Notes: a model not told the origin generated them from the letters alone. A stretch of DNA of 64,000 bases from Evansella vedderi (GCF_030813435.1 NZ_JAUSUG010000018.1:1-64000); one strand, 5' to 3'; counted from the stretch's first letter, positions 9,268 through 18,729 are shown. Translations and numbers: made by a program.

Positions 9268-10455
9268 ATGAAAAAAAACGTAATATTTATAATAAATAAT
9301 TTAAACTGTGGAGGTGCAGAAAAGGGACTTATTTCTTTATTAGAGACACTAGATTACTCAAGGTATGATGTGGATTTATTTTTATTTAAACATGAAGGAT
9401 TATTTTATAAAAAAGTCCCATCTCAAGTTAATATACTTGATGAACCTCTTGAGTTTAGATACTATGATATGCCGATTAAACAAGCAATTTTTAAAGCTCT
9501 AAAAGAAAAAAGATTTGATATCACGCTATCTAGAATTCAAGCTGGGATAATTTTTAAAACTGAAAGGAATTTGGCACGTTGTGAACAAAGAGTTTGGAAA
9601 TACTTATCTAAAGTAGTAAATGCTCCAAGTAAAAATTATGATGTTTCGATCGGGTTTCTTGAAAAAAATCCAATATACTTTTCCGTAGATAATGTCAAGG
9701 CAAAGAAGAAAATTGGATTTATCCATACAGATTATGAAAAATTACAAATGGACCCTAAAATAGACGCTAAGTATTTCGAAAAACTTTCACACATTGTTAC
9801 GGTTTCTAATGAAAGTTCAAATGTTCTTAAAAATATATTCCCAGAAAATAGTGATAAAATAACCGTGATCAAAAATATAGTGTCAGCAAATACAATAAGA
9901 AAAATGTCACTAGATAATATATATTGCGAAAAAAAAGACATAACCATTGTATCAGTTGGGCGTTTACATTCAGCTAAAGGTTTCGATTTAGCTATTGAAG
10001 CATGTGACTTATTACTAAAGAAGGGATATAAAGTTTTGTGGTATGTAGTTGGAGAAGGCCCTGAAAGAAATAAGCTAGAGTCGATCATTAATGAAAAAAA
10101 AATAAATAACAATTTTAAACTTGTTGGTATGCAAGAAAATCCGTATCCCTATATAAAGATGTGTGATATCTATGTTCAAACCTCTTTATTTGAAGGAAGT
10201 TGTATCTCTATAACGGAAGCAAAGATACTAAGAAAACCAATAGTATCAACAAATTTTAGGTCTATCTCTGATCAAATTATAGACGGTGTCAATGGTTTAA
10301 TAGTAGATATGAAAGCAGAAGAAATTATGAAGGGAATCGTAAGTTTAATTGAGGACCAACGAATGAGAAATAAAATAGTATCTAATTTATCAGATGAAAG
10401 TTTAGGTAACGAAGAAGAAGTTAACAAGCTTTACGATATCATCGATGTTACATAG
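9268..10455 (+). CDS. Glycosyltransferase family 4 (paralogue 3 of 3)
   Basis: A 395-residue GT4 enzyme and the third copy of the paralogous set. It opens INNLNCGGAEKGLISLLETLDY and shares the FIHTDYEKL block, VSVGRLHSAKGFDLAIEACDLL, GEGPERNKLESI and LFEGSCISITEAKIL with its neighbours. Its acceptor loop and the LARCEQRVWKYLSKV region differ from the other two, so a different linkage is likely. It starts 10 bases after the previous gene, with a weak GGGTGATT site. Confidence 0.82.
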   Translation: MKKNVIFIINNLNCGGAEKGLISLLETLDYSRYDVDLFLFKHEGLFYKKVPSQVNILDEPLEFRYYDMPIKQAIFKALKEKRFDITLSRIQAGIIFKTERNLARCEQRVWKYLSKVVNAPSKNYDVSIGFLEKNPIYFSVDNVKAKKKIGFIHTDYEKLQMDPKIDAKYFEKLSHIVTVSNESSNVLKNIFPENSDKITVIKNIVSANTIRKMSLDNIYCEKKDITIVSVGRLHSAKGFDLAIEACDLLLKKGYKVLWYVVGEGPERNKLESIINEKKINNNFKLVGMQENPYPYIKMCDIYVQTSLFEGSCISITEAKILRKPIVSTNFRSISDQIIDGVNGLIVDMKAEEIMKGIVSLIEDQRMRNKIVSNLSDESLGNEEEVNKLYDIIDVT

Positions 10456-10469
10456 AAAGGAATTAGATA

Positions 10470-11702
10470 ATGTTCATTCAGTTAATAAGTGTAATACTAC
10501 TGGCTTGTATTGTTTTAGTTCTTTTATTAGATATTATTCCTATTTTAAAAGATTGGATAAGTAGAATCCATATTGGAAGATTTATTGATAAAAGTGAATG
10601 GAATAGAAAAATTACTGAAATAGGAGTTAAGTGGTTAAATAATACACCTAAAATAAAAGTGACAGATAATACTAGGTTAGTTGTACTCGATATGATTAAA
10701 GGGAATTATACTAAAAATACGATACAACATTGGCAAGAGGCTGCATTGTTACTTGGTTTGGCTGAATATCTAAAAGATAATGAGGAGGATTTAAAAGTTA
10801 AGAAAGAAATAACAAATTATCTAAATAAAAATTTTGATAAAAGCGGTCAATGGTTAAAAAAAACAGAACATATCGATGTGGCTATTCTAGCCTATTCTAT
10901 AATGAAAATAGATTTTATAGACACAGATAATTATAAAGAAGCTTTAGATTATACGTGGGAATTAATTAAAGAACATATTGGTGAAGATGGAACGGTAGGA
11001 TATAGAAAATCTATGCAAAACTACAGGTATGTAGATACGATAGGTTTTATATGTCCTTTTTTAGTTGCCTACGGTAACCGTTATAACAAAAGTGAATGTA
11101 TTGACTTAGCAGTTAAACAAATAAAAGAGTATGTCCAATATGGTATGTTAGAAGAACATTTTATACCGTGCCATGCTTATAAAGTAGATAGTAAAGCTCC
11201 TTTAGGATTATACGGCTGGGGGAGAGGACTAGGTTGGTTTGCAATTGGGTTAATCGATACATGGCTGGAGCTAGAAGATAAGAGTCACTATAAATCGGAC
11301 TTACAAATAATTATGAAGAATTTTACTAAAACCGTAATAAATCTCCAGCAACATAACGGCAGTTGGAATTGGACAGTGACACGTAATGAATCAAGAGCAG
11401 ATTCATCAACAACTGCTACTTTGGGATGGTTTTTATATAATGCATCTAAAATAGATGGAATTGCTAAAGAAAGTTTAGATAGTTCACAAAGAGCTATCAG
11501 TTATTTAATGAAAGTAACAAGAAGAAGCGGTGCAATTGACTTTTCACAGGGGGATACGAAAGATATCGGGGTTTATTCAAACCTGTTTAATATTTTACCG
11601 TTTACACAAGGGTTTGTGATTAGGGTAACTAACTCTAACGAGCTTATTGATAGCAATATTGTTAAAACTTTAAAAAGTAACAATGCTATAACTTTTATCT
11701 AG
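10470..11702 (+). CDS. Membrane-anchored GH88/GH105-like glycoside hydrolase domain protein
   Basis: A 410-residue protein with one N-terminal hydrophobic segment (about residues 3-22) and an (alpha/alpha)6-barrel-like body resembling unsaturated glucuronyl/rhamnogalacturonyl hydrolases. Supporting motifs are HIDVAILAYSIM, YRYVDTIGFICPFLVAYG and YGWGRGLGWFAIGLIDTW, the family signature near residue 250, plus a late TATLGWFLYNA. Such enzymes remove terminal unsaturated uronic acids released by polysaccharide lyases. Here the anchored form inside an eps locus suggests trimming or remodelling of the polymer at the cell surface. That role is inference; catalytic Asp residues were not assigned. 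Confidence 0.65.
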   Translation: MFIQLISVILLACIVLVLLLDIIPILKDWISRIHIGRFIDKSEWNRKITEIGVKWLNNTPKIKVTDNTRLVVLDMIKGNYTKNTIQHWQEAALLLGLAEYLKDNEEDLKVKKEITNYLNKNFDKSGQWLKKTEHIDVAILAYSIMKIDFIDTDNYKEALDYTWELIKEHIGEDGTVGYRKSMQNYRYVDTIGFICPFLVAYGNRYNKSECIDLAVKQIKEYVQYGMLEEHFIPCHAYKVDSKAPLGLYGWGRGLGWFAIGLIDTWLELEDKSHYKSDLQIIMKNFTKTVINLQQHNGSWNWTVTRNESRADSSTTATLGWFLYNASKIDGIAKESLDSSQRAISYLMKVTRRSGAIDFSQGDTKDIGVYSNLFNILPFTQGFVIRVTNSNELIDSNIVKTLKSNNAITFI

Positions 11703-11722
11703 GTATATTAGGAGTGAGGGTT

Positions 11723-13495
11723 TTGAAAGAACCAATAATAAAAATTTTAAAGCTGTTCAACAAAACGGAAAAGAATAAATTACTAATTTTATTTGTTATG
11801 ATGGTTTTTGCTGCTATATTTGAGACCATTGGGATCGGTTTAATAGTTCCCTTTATTGGAATAATTACTAATCCGAATATCATTCAGGAACAACCAATAC
11901 TATTATTTATATACGAGTTGTTCAATTTCCAATCAACTACATTGTTTATAATTTTTTCAGTTATTATATTTTTGGGAGTATTTCTTCTTAAAAATATTTA
12001 TTTACTTATCTTTCACTATGCACAATACACCGTTATTTTTAATCAACAAGTACAGCTTTCACGGAGGTTATTTAACGAATACTTAACAAAACCATATACA
12101 TTTCATTTACAGAAAAATTCTGCAGATTTAATTAGAAATGTAAATGGTGAAGTACCAAAGGTATTTCAGGGTATAATTCTATCTACTTTTCATTTATTAA
12201 CAGAGTTACTTGTTATAATCTGTATTCTTACATTATTAGTAATAACAGCTCCCGTAGCAACTATTGTAGCTTCTACTTTATTAGCAGGTAGTGTTTTTTT
12301 ATTTTTTAAAGTTTTTCGTAATAAAATTAGTTACCTAGGACAGGAACAACAAAGAGTAGGCGGAGCAATGATTAAATGGGTGAAGCAAGGATTGGGAGCA
12401 AGTAAGGAAGTAAAGGTTTCTGGTAAAGAGAGTTTTTTTGTAAATTCATATACAGGACAAAGCCAAATTCAAGCAAATAATAATAAGTACATGAAGATGT
12501 TAGAGCAAGTACCTAGAATTTTTATTGAATCATTACTTGTTTCTATAGTTCTAATTACCATGCTTATCATTATTCTTCAAGGAACTAACACCGCACAAAT
12601 TGTATCTACTATGGCATTGTTTGCCATGGCTGCTTTTAGATTAATGCCATCAATTAATCGTGTGGTGGGAATGATTTCTTCTATTCGATATAGCTATCCA
12701 GCTCTATCTGTAATTTACGAAGATTTATTTGAAAATAAGGAAGAGGCCTCATTTGGAGATTCAAATAAAATAACATCCGTAGATAAATATACACGTACAT
12801 ACAATGAATCAATAATTTTAGATGATGTTTCCTTTCGTTATCCAAATCAAAGAGAGTATTCAGTGAGAGAGGTTTCTTTAACTATTCCAATTGGCTCGTC
12901 AGTTGCATTTATTGGTGAATCTGGAGCTGGTAAAACTACTATTGTAGATTTGATTCTCGGACTATATCGTCCGGAAAAGGGAAAAGTAACAATTGATGGG
13001 AAAGCCTTAGACGATCAAAGAGAAGTTTGGCAGAAAAATATTGGTTATATACCTCAATTTATCTTTCTGTCCGATGATTCTATTAGGGCAAATGTAGCTT
13101 TTGGAGTAGATAATGAAAAAATAGATGACAAACAAGTTTGGAGAGCTTTAGAACAAGCACAATTAAAGGAATTTGTTCAGGATTTACCACGACAACTAGA
13201 AACAAATGTCGGGGAAGCAGGAGTTAGACTTTCAGGGGGACAGCGTCAACGAATTGGTATTGCCCGTGCATTATACCATAATCCTGAAATATTATTTATG
13301 GATGAAGCTACTTCAGCATTAGACAACGAGACGGAGAAAGAAATAATGAGAGCAATTGATGGATTAAAAGGGGATAAAACATTAATAATTATTGCACATA
13401 GACTTAGTACAATAGAGAACTGTGATATTATTTTTAAAATGAATAAAGGCAGATTAATTGCTACGATAAATAAATCGAACAGGTCAATTGTATAA
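11723..13495 (+). CDS. ABC transporter, fused permease/ATPase (lipid-linked glycan flippase type)
   Basis: A half-size ABC exporter of about 590 residues. Six membrane helices span roughly residues 20-330, then the ATPase domain: Walker A GESGAGKTTIVDL (near 405), signature LSGGQRQRIGIARAL, Walker B ILFMDEATSAL and the H-loop IIAHRLSTI. The EGxGVRLSGG-type linker and the eps context suggest a PglK-like flippase that moves the lipid-linked repeat unit outward. TTG 11723 has GGAGTGAGGG upstream; GTG 11714 has no room for a site. No Wzx-type flippase is seen in the window, so this could replace it. Confidence 0.8.
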   Translation: MKEPIIKILKLFNKTEKNKLLILFVMMVFAAIFETIGIGLIVPFIGIITNPNIIQEQPILLFIYELFNFQSTTLFIIFSVIIFLGVFLLKNIYLLIFHYAQYTVIFNQQVQLSRRLFNEYLTKPYTFHLQKNSADLIRNVNGEVPKVFQGIILSTFHLLTELLVIICILTLLVITAPVATIVASTLLAGSVFLFFKVFRNKISYLGQEQQRVGGAMIKWVKQGLGASKEVKVSGKESFFVNSYTGQSQIQANNNKYMKMLEQVPRIFIESLLVSIVLITMLIIILQGTNTAQIVSTMALFAMAAFRLMPSINRVVGMISSIRYSYPALSVIYEDLFENKEEASFGDSNKITSVDKYTRTYNESIILDDVSFRYPNQREYSVREVSLTIPIGSSVAFIGESGAGKTTIVDLILGLYRPEKGKVTIDGKALDDQREVWQKNIGYIPQFIFLSDDSIRANVAFGVDNEKIDDKQVWRALEQAQLKEFVQDLPRQLETNVGEAGVRLSGGQRQRIGIARALYHNPEILFMDEATSALDNETEKEIMRAIDGLKGDKTLIIIAHRLSTIENCDIIFKMNKGRLIATINKSNRSIV

Positions 13496-13557
13496 AATAA
13501 TTAAAATAAATGATTACTAATTTAAGGTTATAAGTGTCAAAGGAAAGGGGTTTTAAC

Positions 13558-14409
13558 TTGCAACTAATAAATAAGGCGATTGTAAAGATATTATCAAGAA
13601 AGGGTTATCTCCTAACCCCCAAAACAGAAAAGTAAAGACTGGAAGTAAATGATTATTCTCAAACGGTTTATAGTAGGGGCAATTTCTTTTTTTATATAAA
13701 AAGCAAGATTGCATGTAACTTTAATCAATTTTTTTTCGACCAAACTAACTGGCATTATCATACTAAAATGGTCGAAGATATAATAAATAATGGGAATGTT
13801 AAATATAAAGGAAGTATACTTGAAAAGTACTATTCGACTTATAAACCATATACATTTAAGGAGTTATATTTTATTAACCAAAAACCAATTATTAGTGACA
13901 AACAAGATAGTAGAATATTAAATGAAAATCTTAATTACTATAAATATGATCTTTGGAGTGATGAGCGACAAAAAGTTCAAATGGATAGAGTTCATGAATA
14001 TGGATTATTGAGGTCACATGGTACACAACATTTTGGTCCAGTATCCATTCAAAAAGGTGAATTAGAACTACAGCGACTAAAGGATACCTACCACTCAATC
14101 CTCAAATATGGGCATCTACCTAATAAATTTGGATTTATTAGTGGTTACTTTTTAAGGTATAAAAATAGATATCGGTTTATTATATTAGATGGTAATCATA
14201 GAGCTGCTGTCTTATGTGCTATGGGTTATTCAAAGATACCGGTAACATTTCAAGCAGGTTCTCCAAGGATAATAGATTATAATGATATTAAAAATTTTCC
14301 ACATGTAAAACGTGGGTTATTTAGTTTACCTTTAGCTAAACAAATCTTTAAAACTTATTTTGAAGATGATGGTACTAAAAAAGCAAGAAATTTAGGCCTA
14401 ATTAATTAA
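13558..14409 (+). pseudogene. Gene with in-frame TAA near its 5' end; ParB/sulfiredoxin-like domain downstream
   Basis: A TTG start with AAAGGGG upstream opens a 25-codon frame that stops at TAA 13633-13635. The same frame stays open from there to 14409 and includes the ATG at 13768, which begins a 213-residue stretch but has no convincing ribosome site. Without the TAA the product would be about 283 residues. The downstream part contains YRFIILDGNHRAAVLCAMGYSKIPVTF, which resembles the DGNHR/ParB-like nuclease fold, and ends KKARNLGLIN. The function is unknown. Either this is a recent nonsense pseudogene or a shorter protein is made from 13768. Confidence 0.6.
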
Positions 14410-14454
14410 ATGAAAGCTAGGAATTTTAAAACACGAATTAACTGGAGATGTAAA

Positions 14455-15639
14455 ATGTATAGGAAGAAAATATGCTTTGTAACAACTACTTCTCTTACCA
14501 TAAAGACCTTTTTATTAGGGCAATTAATTTTTTTATCTAAAAATGGGTATGAAGTTACGGTTATCTGTAATCATGATATAAAGTTAAAGCAGTTGCTTCC
14601 TAAAGATATAAATTATAAACCGATAACAATGAAGCGTGGCATTAAACCTCTAAACACAATAAAAAGTATTTATCAAATATATAAGATTCTTAGAGTGGGA
14701 AAGTACGACATTGTTCAATACTCTACTCCAAATGCTGCGCTGTACTCAGCCATTGCCTCTTGGGTAGCTAAGATACCAATCCGGTTATATTGCCAATGGG
14801 GTATTCGATATGTGGGCTTTACTGGTTGGAAGAGGGGACTATTTAAGGTTATTGAAAAGCTAGTCTGCTCCTTGTCGACAAATATTGAACCAGATAGTAA
14901 CGGTAACCTAGAATTTAGTCATAGGGAAGGGCTTTATAATAAGGATAAAAGCAAGGTAATATGGAATGGAAGTGCCAATGGAGTAGAGCTGGAGAAGTTT
15001 GTTTTTTCTAAAAAGGAAATATGGAGAAGTAGGATCCGTGATAAGTATGATATAGACTTCAGGGATATTGTACTTGGATTTATTGGCAGATTAGATAAAG
15101 ATAAGGGAGTAAATGAACTGCTTGGAGCTTTTAAGATAATCTTAAGTAAATACCCAATGACTAAGCTACTTATGATTGGTTCAGATGATAAAAATGAAGG
15201 TTTAGATCAGGAATTGTTACAGTGGTCTAGATCAACTGACGCAATTAAATATACGGGGTTTACTAACGAAGTGGAAAAGTATATTGCTGCATTAGATATT
15301 TTTATCTTACCAAGTTATCGGGAAGGATTTGGTTCGGTAGTAATAGAAGCGGAAGCAATGGGAGTCCCAGTTATTGTAACAGATATCCCAGGTCCGATAG
15401 ATGCTATGAAGCCAGGGGAAACAGGTTTAACTGTGCCAAAGGCTACCGTTCAGCCGTTAGTAGAAGCAATAGAACAAATGATAGTAAACCCAAAGATGAG
15501 AGAGAAAATGGGAGAGAATGCTAAAAGTTTTGCTAGAACAAATTTTGATCAATCGAAGCTTTGGGATTTTATAATGGAGGATAGGGAACGCCTATATAAT
15601 ACATTTGTTTCTTCCAAAAAGGAGAAGATGAATGCATAA
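14455..15639 (+). CDS. Glycosyltransferase family 4, PglA/EpsD-like
   Basis: A 394-residue GT4 enzyme similar in layout to PglA-type transferases, which add the second sugar to undecaprenyl-PP-bacillosamine. It has KKICFVTTTSLTIKTFL, TPNAALYSAIASWVAKIPIRLY, WNGSANGVELEKF, LGFIGRLDKDKGVNELL and YREGFGSVVIEAEAMGVPVI. ATG 14455 lies after CTGGAGATG; an earlier in-frame ATG at 14410 has no site. It follows the broken gene, and its end overlaps the start of the next gene by 8 bases. The PglA-like assignment is inference from motif pattern plus the epsLMN context. Confidence 0.78.
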   Translation: MYRKKICFVTTTSLTIKTFLLGQLIFLSKNGYEVTVICNHDIKLKQLLPKDINYKPITMKRGIKPLNTIKSIYQIYKILRVGKYDIVQYSTPNAALYSAIASWVAKIPIRLYCQWGIRYVGFTGWKRGLFKVIEKLVCSLSTNIEPDSNGNLEFSHREGLYNKDKSKVIWNGSANGVELEKFVFSKKEIWRSRIRDKYDIDFRDIVLGFIGRLDKDKGVNELLGAFKIILSKYPMTKLLMIGSDDKNEGLDQELLQWSRSTDAIKYTGFTNEVEKYIAALDIFILPSYREGFGSVVIEAEAMGVPVIVTDIPGPIDAMKPGETGLTVPKATVQPLVEAIEQMIVNPKMREKMGENAKSFARTNFDQSKLWDFIMEDRERLYNTFVSSKKEKMNA

Positions 15640-16450
15640 TATCCAACCGAAAGTATCTATAATAATGGGAATCTATAACTGTGCAAATACACTAAAGGAA
15701 AGTATCGATTCATTGATTAACCAAACATACACTAACTGGGAATTAATTATGTGTGATGATGGTTCAACGGACGACACTTTTTTTATTGCCAAAAAATATG
15801 CAGATCAATTTGAAAATATTAATGTAATACAAAACGAAAAAAATTATGGTCTTGCCTATTCATTGAATGAGTGTATTAAGCATGCCTCTGGAGAGTACAT
15901 TGCTAGACAAGATGCAGATGATCTATCCCGTCCGAACAGGCTCTATAAAGAGGTCAGTATCTTAGATAGATTTCCTCAATATGATATTGTAAGTACTGCT
16001 ATGGCTTTTTTTGATGAAACGGGGTATTGGGGAGAGATAAAATCCGTTGAGAAACCGCAGCCAAATGACTTTATAGTACAAAGCCCATTTTGTCACGCCC
16101 CAAGTATGATACGTCGTCAGGCACTATTAGATGTAAAGGGATATAGGACAAATAGGAAAACCTATCGTGTGGAGGATTATGACCTTTGGTTTCGAATGTA
16201 TGCTAATGGGTCGAGAGGTTACAACATACAAGAGGTCCTATACGATGTTAGAGATGATCGAAGTGCAATTAATAGAAGAAAGTATATTCATAGAGTAAAG
16301 GAAGCCTATGTACGTTTTAGTGGTTACAAATTACTTGAATTACCACTGGCATCTTATATATATGCCCTTAGAGCATTAGTAGTGGGACTAATACCGAGTG
16401 TTCTTTATAAGGAATTTAGAAGAAGGAAATATAATATTAAAAGAGTGTAA
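15632..16450 (+). CDS. Glycosyltransferase family 2
   Basis: A 272-residue GT2 enzyme with VSIIMGIYNCANTLKESIDSLI, DDGSTDDT, NYGLAYSLNECIKHASGEYIARQDADD (metal site DAD, about residues 87-93) and PFCHAPSMIRRQALLDVKGY with VEDYDLWFRM, the acceptor-side ED motif. It is the last gene of the eps locus. The stop is followed by a 168-base gap containing the lasso promoter region. It is translationally coupled to the preceding gene by overlap. Confidence 0.83.
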   Translation: MHNIQPKVSIIMGIYNCANTLKESIDSLINQTYTNWELIMCDDGSTDDTFFIAKKYADQFENINVIQNEKNYGLAYSLNECIKHASGEYIARQDADDLSRPNRLYKEVSILDRFPQYDIVSTAMAFFDETGYWGEIKSVEKPQPNDFIVQSPFCHAPSMIRRQALLDVKGYRTNRKTYRVEDYDLWFRMYANGSRGYNIQEVLYDVRDDRSAINRRKYIHRVKEAYVRFSGYKLLELPLASYIYALRALVVGLIPSVLYKEFRRRKYNIKRV

Positions 16451-16519
16451 TTAAATAGGTTAGAGTTTATTTTTTTGTTATTTAGCTGAATTTATTACAT
16501 TAATCGTCAAAAAACTTCG

Positions 16520-16574
16520 TTGACTTTAGGGAAGTATAATGATAACTTATATCTTAGTTGTTCGTTATAAAGAA
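16520..16574 (+). promoter_or_regulatory. Promoter region and candidate operator for lasso C1
   Basis: A TTGACT (16520) and a TATAAT (16535) are present, but only 9 bases apart, so the exact promoter is unclear. Just downstream, 16561-16574 reads TTCGTTATAAAGAA, a near-palindrome. The same 14-mer lies upstream of C2 at 19023-19036, and its reverse complement at 18943-18956. Repetition at both cyclase genes suggests a shared regulator site. Confidence 0.5.
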
Positions 16575-16618
16575 TTTAAGGTGATTAGTAAGCAAGGAAT
16601 AAGATTCTGGAGGTACCC

Positions 16619-18559
16619 ATGAGTGCAATTGCTTGTATTTACAATATTAATAAAGAACCTGCTTCAACTGAATATAGTAATACAATAATGAACGCCCTGC
16701 AGCAATTTCCTGCTAATGACATTCAAACATGGCATAAGAACAATATATTTCTTGGATGTCACGCACAATGGATCACACCTGAATCTGTTGGTGAAGTCCT
16801 TCCTTACTATAATGAAGAAAGAAAATTGGCCATAACGGCAGATGCCATAATAGACAATCGTGAAGATTTGTTTAATCACTTACAAGTAAATCCATCTAAA
16901 CAAAGTGAAATGCCAGATAGCCAGTTAATCTTACTTGCATATGAAAAGTGGGGAGAAGATACTCCAAAGTTTTTAGTGGGTGATTTTGCTTTTATTATTT
17001 GGGATGAGCGTAAACAAAAGCTTTTTGCAGCTAGGGATTTTTCAGGAAGTAGAACACTATATTTTTTCCAAGATGAAAACCGTTTAGCATTTTGCACAAC
17101 GATGAAACCACTCCTTCAATTACCCTATGTTCATAAAAATATCAATGAATATTGGATGGCAGAATATTTAGCCATTGCTGGAATGATTGATGTAGTAGAT
17201 CCATCCCATACAGTATTTAAAGGGATAAATCAACTGGCCCCTTCTCATAGTATTACTGTAGAAGAAAATAAAGTACATATTAATAGGTATTGTCAATTAA
17301 CTTCTGGTGAGAAGCTCAAATTGAAATCCGATGAAGAATATGTAGAAGCGTTTCAAGATGTTTTTCAGAAGGCTGTTAATTCCAGGTTACGAACCCATCG
17401 TAACATTGGGGCTCAATTAAGTGGTGGATTAGATTCAGGCTCCATTGTAAGCTTTGCAAATAAGGAATTAAAGAAAGAAAATAAAGATTTATATACTTTT
17501 AGTTATGTTCCAGCCAAAGATTTTCAGGATTTCACCCCAAAAAACATCGTACCAAATGAGAGACCTTTAATAGAATCCACAGTAAGGCATGTGGGAGGGA
17601 TAAAGGGTCATTATTTAGATTTTGAAGGGAGAAATTCATATTTAGAAATAGATGATTTCCTCGATACAATGGAAATGCCTTATAAGTTTTTTGAAAATTC
17701 ATACTGGTTGACTGGGATGTATGAGGAAGCGAATAAGAATGACTTAGGTATTCTATTAAATGGTGGGAGAGGAAATTTAAGTGTTTCATGGGGATCAGCA
17801 TTAGATTACTACGGAATACTTCTCAAAAAATTGAAGTTGATACGCCTATATCAGGAGTTAAATCAATATAGCAACAAGGTTGGAGGAGCAAGGTTACGAA
17901 GACTGCCAACCATTGCAAAAGTTGCCTTTCCTTTTATTAATGAATTTTTCTCTAAAAAAGAAGTCTATAGTAACCCAATGTTAATTAACACGAATTTAGC
18001 TGAGCGTACTAATGTATTTAATAAATTGAAATTTTATGGGATGGATGAAACGGGTTGGTTTTCATCAGCAAATATATACGAGCAAAGGAAACGTCATTTT
18101 GAAGATGTATGCCATTGGAATGCAAGTAATACATTGGCTGCTAAACTTTCATTGAAATATTCATTATGGAAACGTGATCCTACAAATGATATAAGGGTTA
18201 TTCGTTTTTGCCTTACATTACCTGAAGACCAATATGTAAAAAATGGATTAGACCGAGCACTAATTAGAAGGGCAACAAAAGATTATCTCCCAGATAACAT
18301 TCGTCTGAATCAGCAGCTTCGAGGAGTTCAAGGGGCTGACTGGGTGCATCGTATGATACCGTATTGGAACAAATTTATTGGTGAAGTTAAAGAAATGATT
18401 GCTGATAACGAAGCAGTGCAGTATTTAAATATACCAATAATAAAGGAAGCACTGAAAAAGGCTGAAAATGGGGTTACTCCAGAGTATGTATTAGATACAG
18501 ACAGTAAAGTACTTATGCGTAGTTTAATAGTTTTTAAATTCATAAAAAAATTTACTTGA
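16619..18559 (+). CDS. Lasso peptide cyclase 1 (asparagine synthetase homologue, C protein)
   Basis: A 646-residue asparagine synthetase B-like protein. In lasso biosynthesis the C protein adenylates the side chain of the core Asp/Glu and closes the macrolactam ring. The N-terminal glutaminase-like domain begins MSAIACI, where true amidotransferases have MCGI, so the catalytic Cys2 is replaced by Ser. The ATP-pyrophosphatase P-loop SGGLDSG is intact near residue 266, and RVIRFCLTLPEDQ and RGVQGADWVHRM match lasso cyclases. Its ATG follows TGGAGGT. It lies 14 bases before its own precursor gene and is paralogous to the protein at 19064. Confidence 0.9.
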   Translation: MSAIACIYNINKEPASTEYSNTIMNALQQFPANDIQTWHKNNIFLGCHAQWITPESVGEVLPYYNEERKLAITADAIIDNREDLFNHLQVNPSKQSEMPDSQLILLAYEKWGEDTPKFLVGDFAFIIWDERKQKLFAARDFSGSRTLYFFQDENRLAFCTTMKPLLQLPYVHKNINEYWMAEYLAIAGMIDVVDPSHTVFKGINQLAPSHSITVEENKVHINRYCQLTSGEKLKLKSDEEYVEAFQDVFQKAVNSRLRTHRNIGAQLSGGLDSGSIVSFANKELKKENKDLYTFSYVPAKDFQDFTPKNIVPNERPLIESTVRHVGGIKGHYLDFEGRNSYLEIDDFLDTMEMPYKFFENSYWLTGMYEEANKNDLGILLNGGRGNLSVSWGSALDYYGILLKKLKLIRLYQELNQYSNKVGGARLRRLPTIAKVAFPFINEFFSKKEVYSNPMLINTNLAERTNVFNKLKFYGMDETGWFSSANIYEQRKRHFEDVCHWNASNTLAAKLSLKYSLWKRDPTNDIRVIRFCLTLPEDQYVKNGLDRALIRRATKDYLPDNIRLNQQLRGVQGADWVHRMIPYWNKFIGEVKEMIADNEAVQYLNIPIIKEALKKAENGVTPEYVLDTDSKVLMRSLIVFKFIKKFT

Positions 18560-18573
18560 AAGGAGGTGACAAT

Positions 18574-18729
18574 ATGAAAAAGCAATGGCAAAAACCAGAA
18601 CTACAAGCACTGGATGTAACGCACACAATGGCTTCGACTGTATGGGGACCATATACTGATGAAGCGTATGTACCTGGGGAAAATGTAGACCCAAATGATC
18701 CAGGAACATGGGATCGTTTTACTAGTTAA
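18574..18729 (+). CDS. Lasso peptide precursor A1
   Basis: A 51-codon gene behind AAAGGAGGTGAC, too short for ordinary ORF calling. The leader MKKQWQKPELQALDVTHTM has the Y/W-x-x-P-x-L pattern (here W5, P8, L10) that the PqqD-like B1 protein recognises. The predicted core starts ASTVWGPYTDEAY and ends in Ser. If the usual Thr(-2) rule places Ala20 first, Asp is at position 10; if Ser21 is first, Asp is at position 9, the normal ring size. The C-terminal Ser fits phosphorylation by the K protein. The ring register is unproven. Confidence 0.85.
   Translation: MKKQWQKPELQALDVTHTMASTVWGPYTDEAYVPGENVDPNDPGTWDRFTS

Noticed and set aside
16535-16540. TATAAT as a certain lasso promoter
   Set aside because: No matching -35 lies 16-18 bases upstream; the nearby TTGACT is only 9 bases away.
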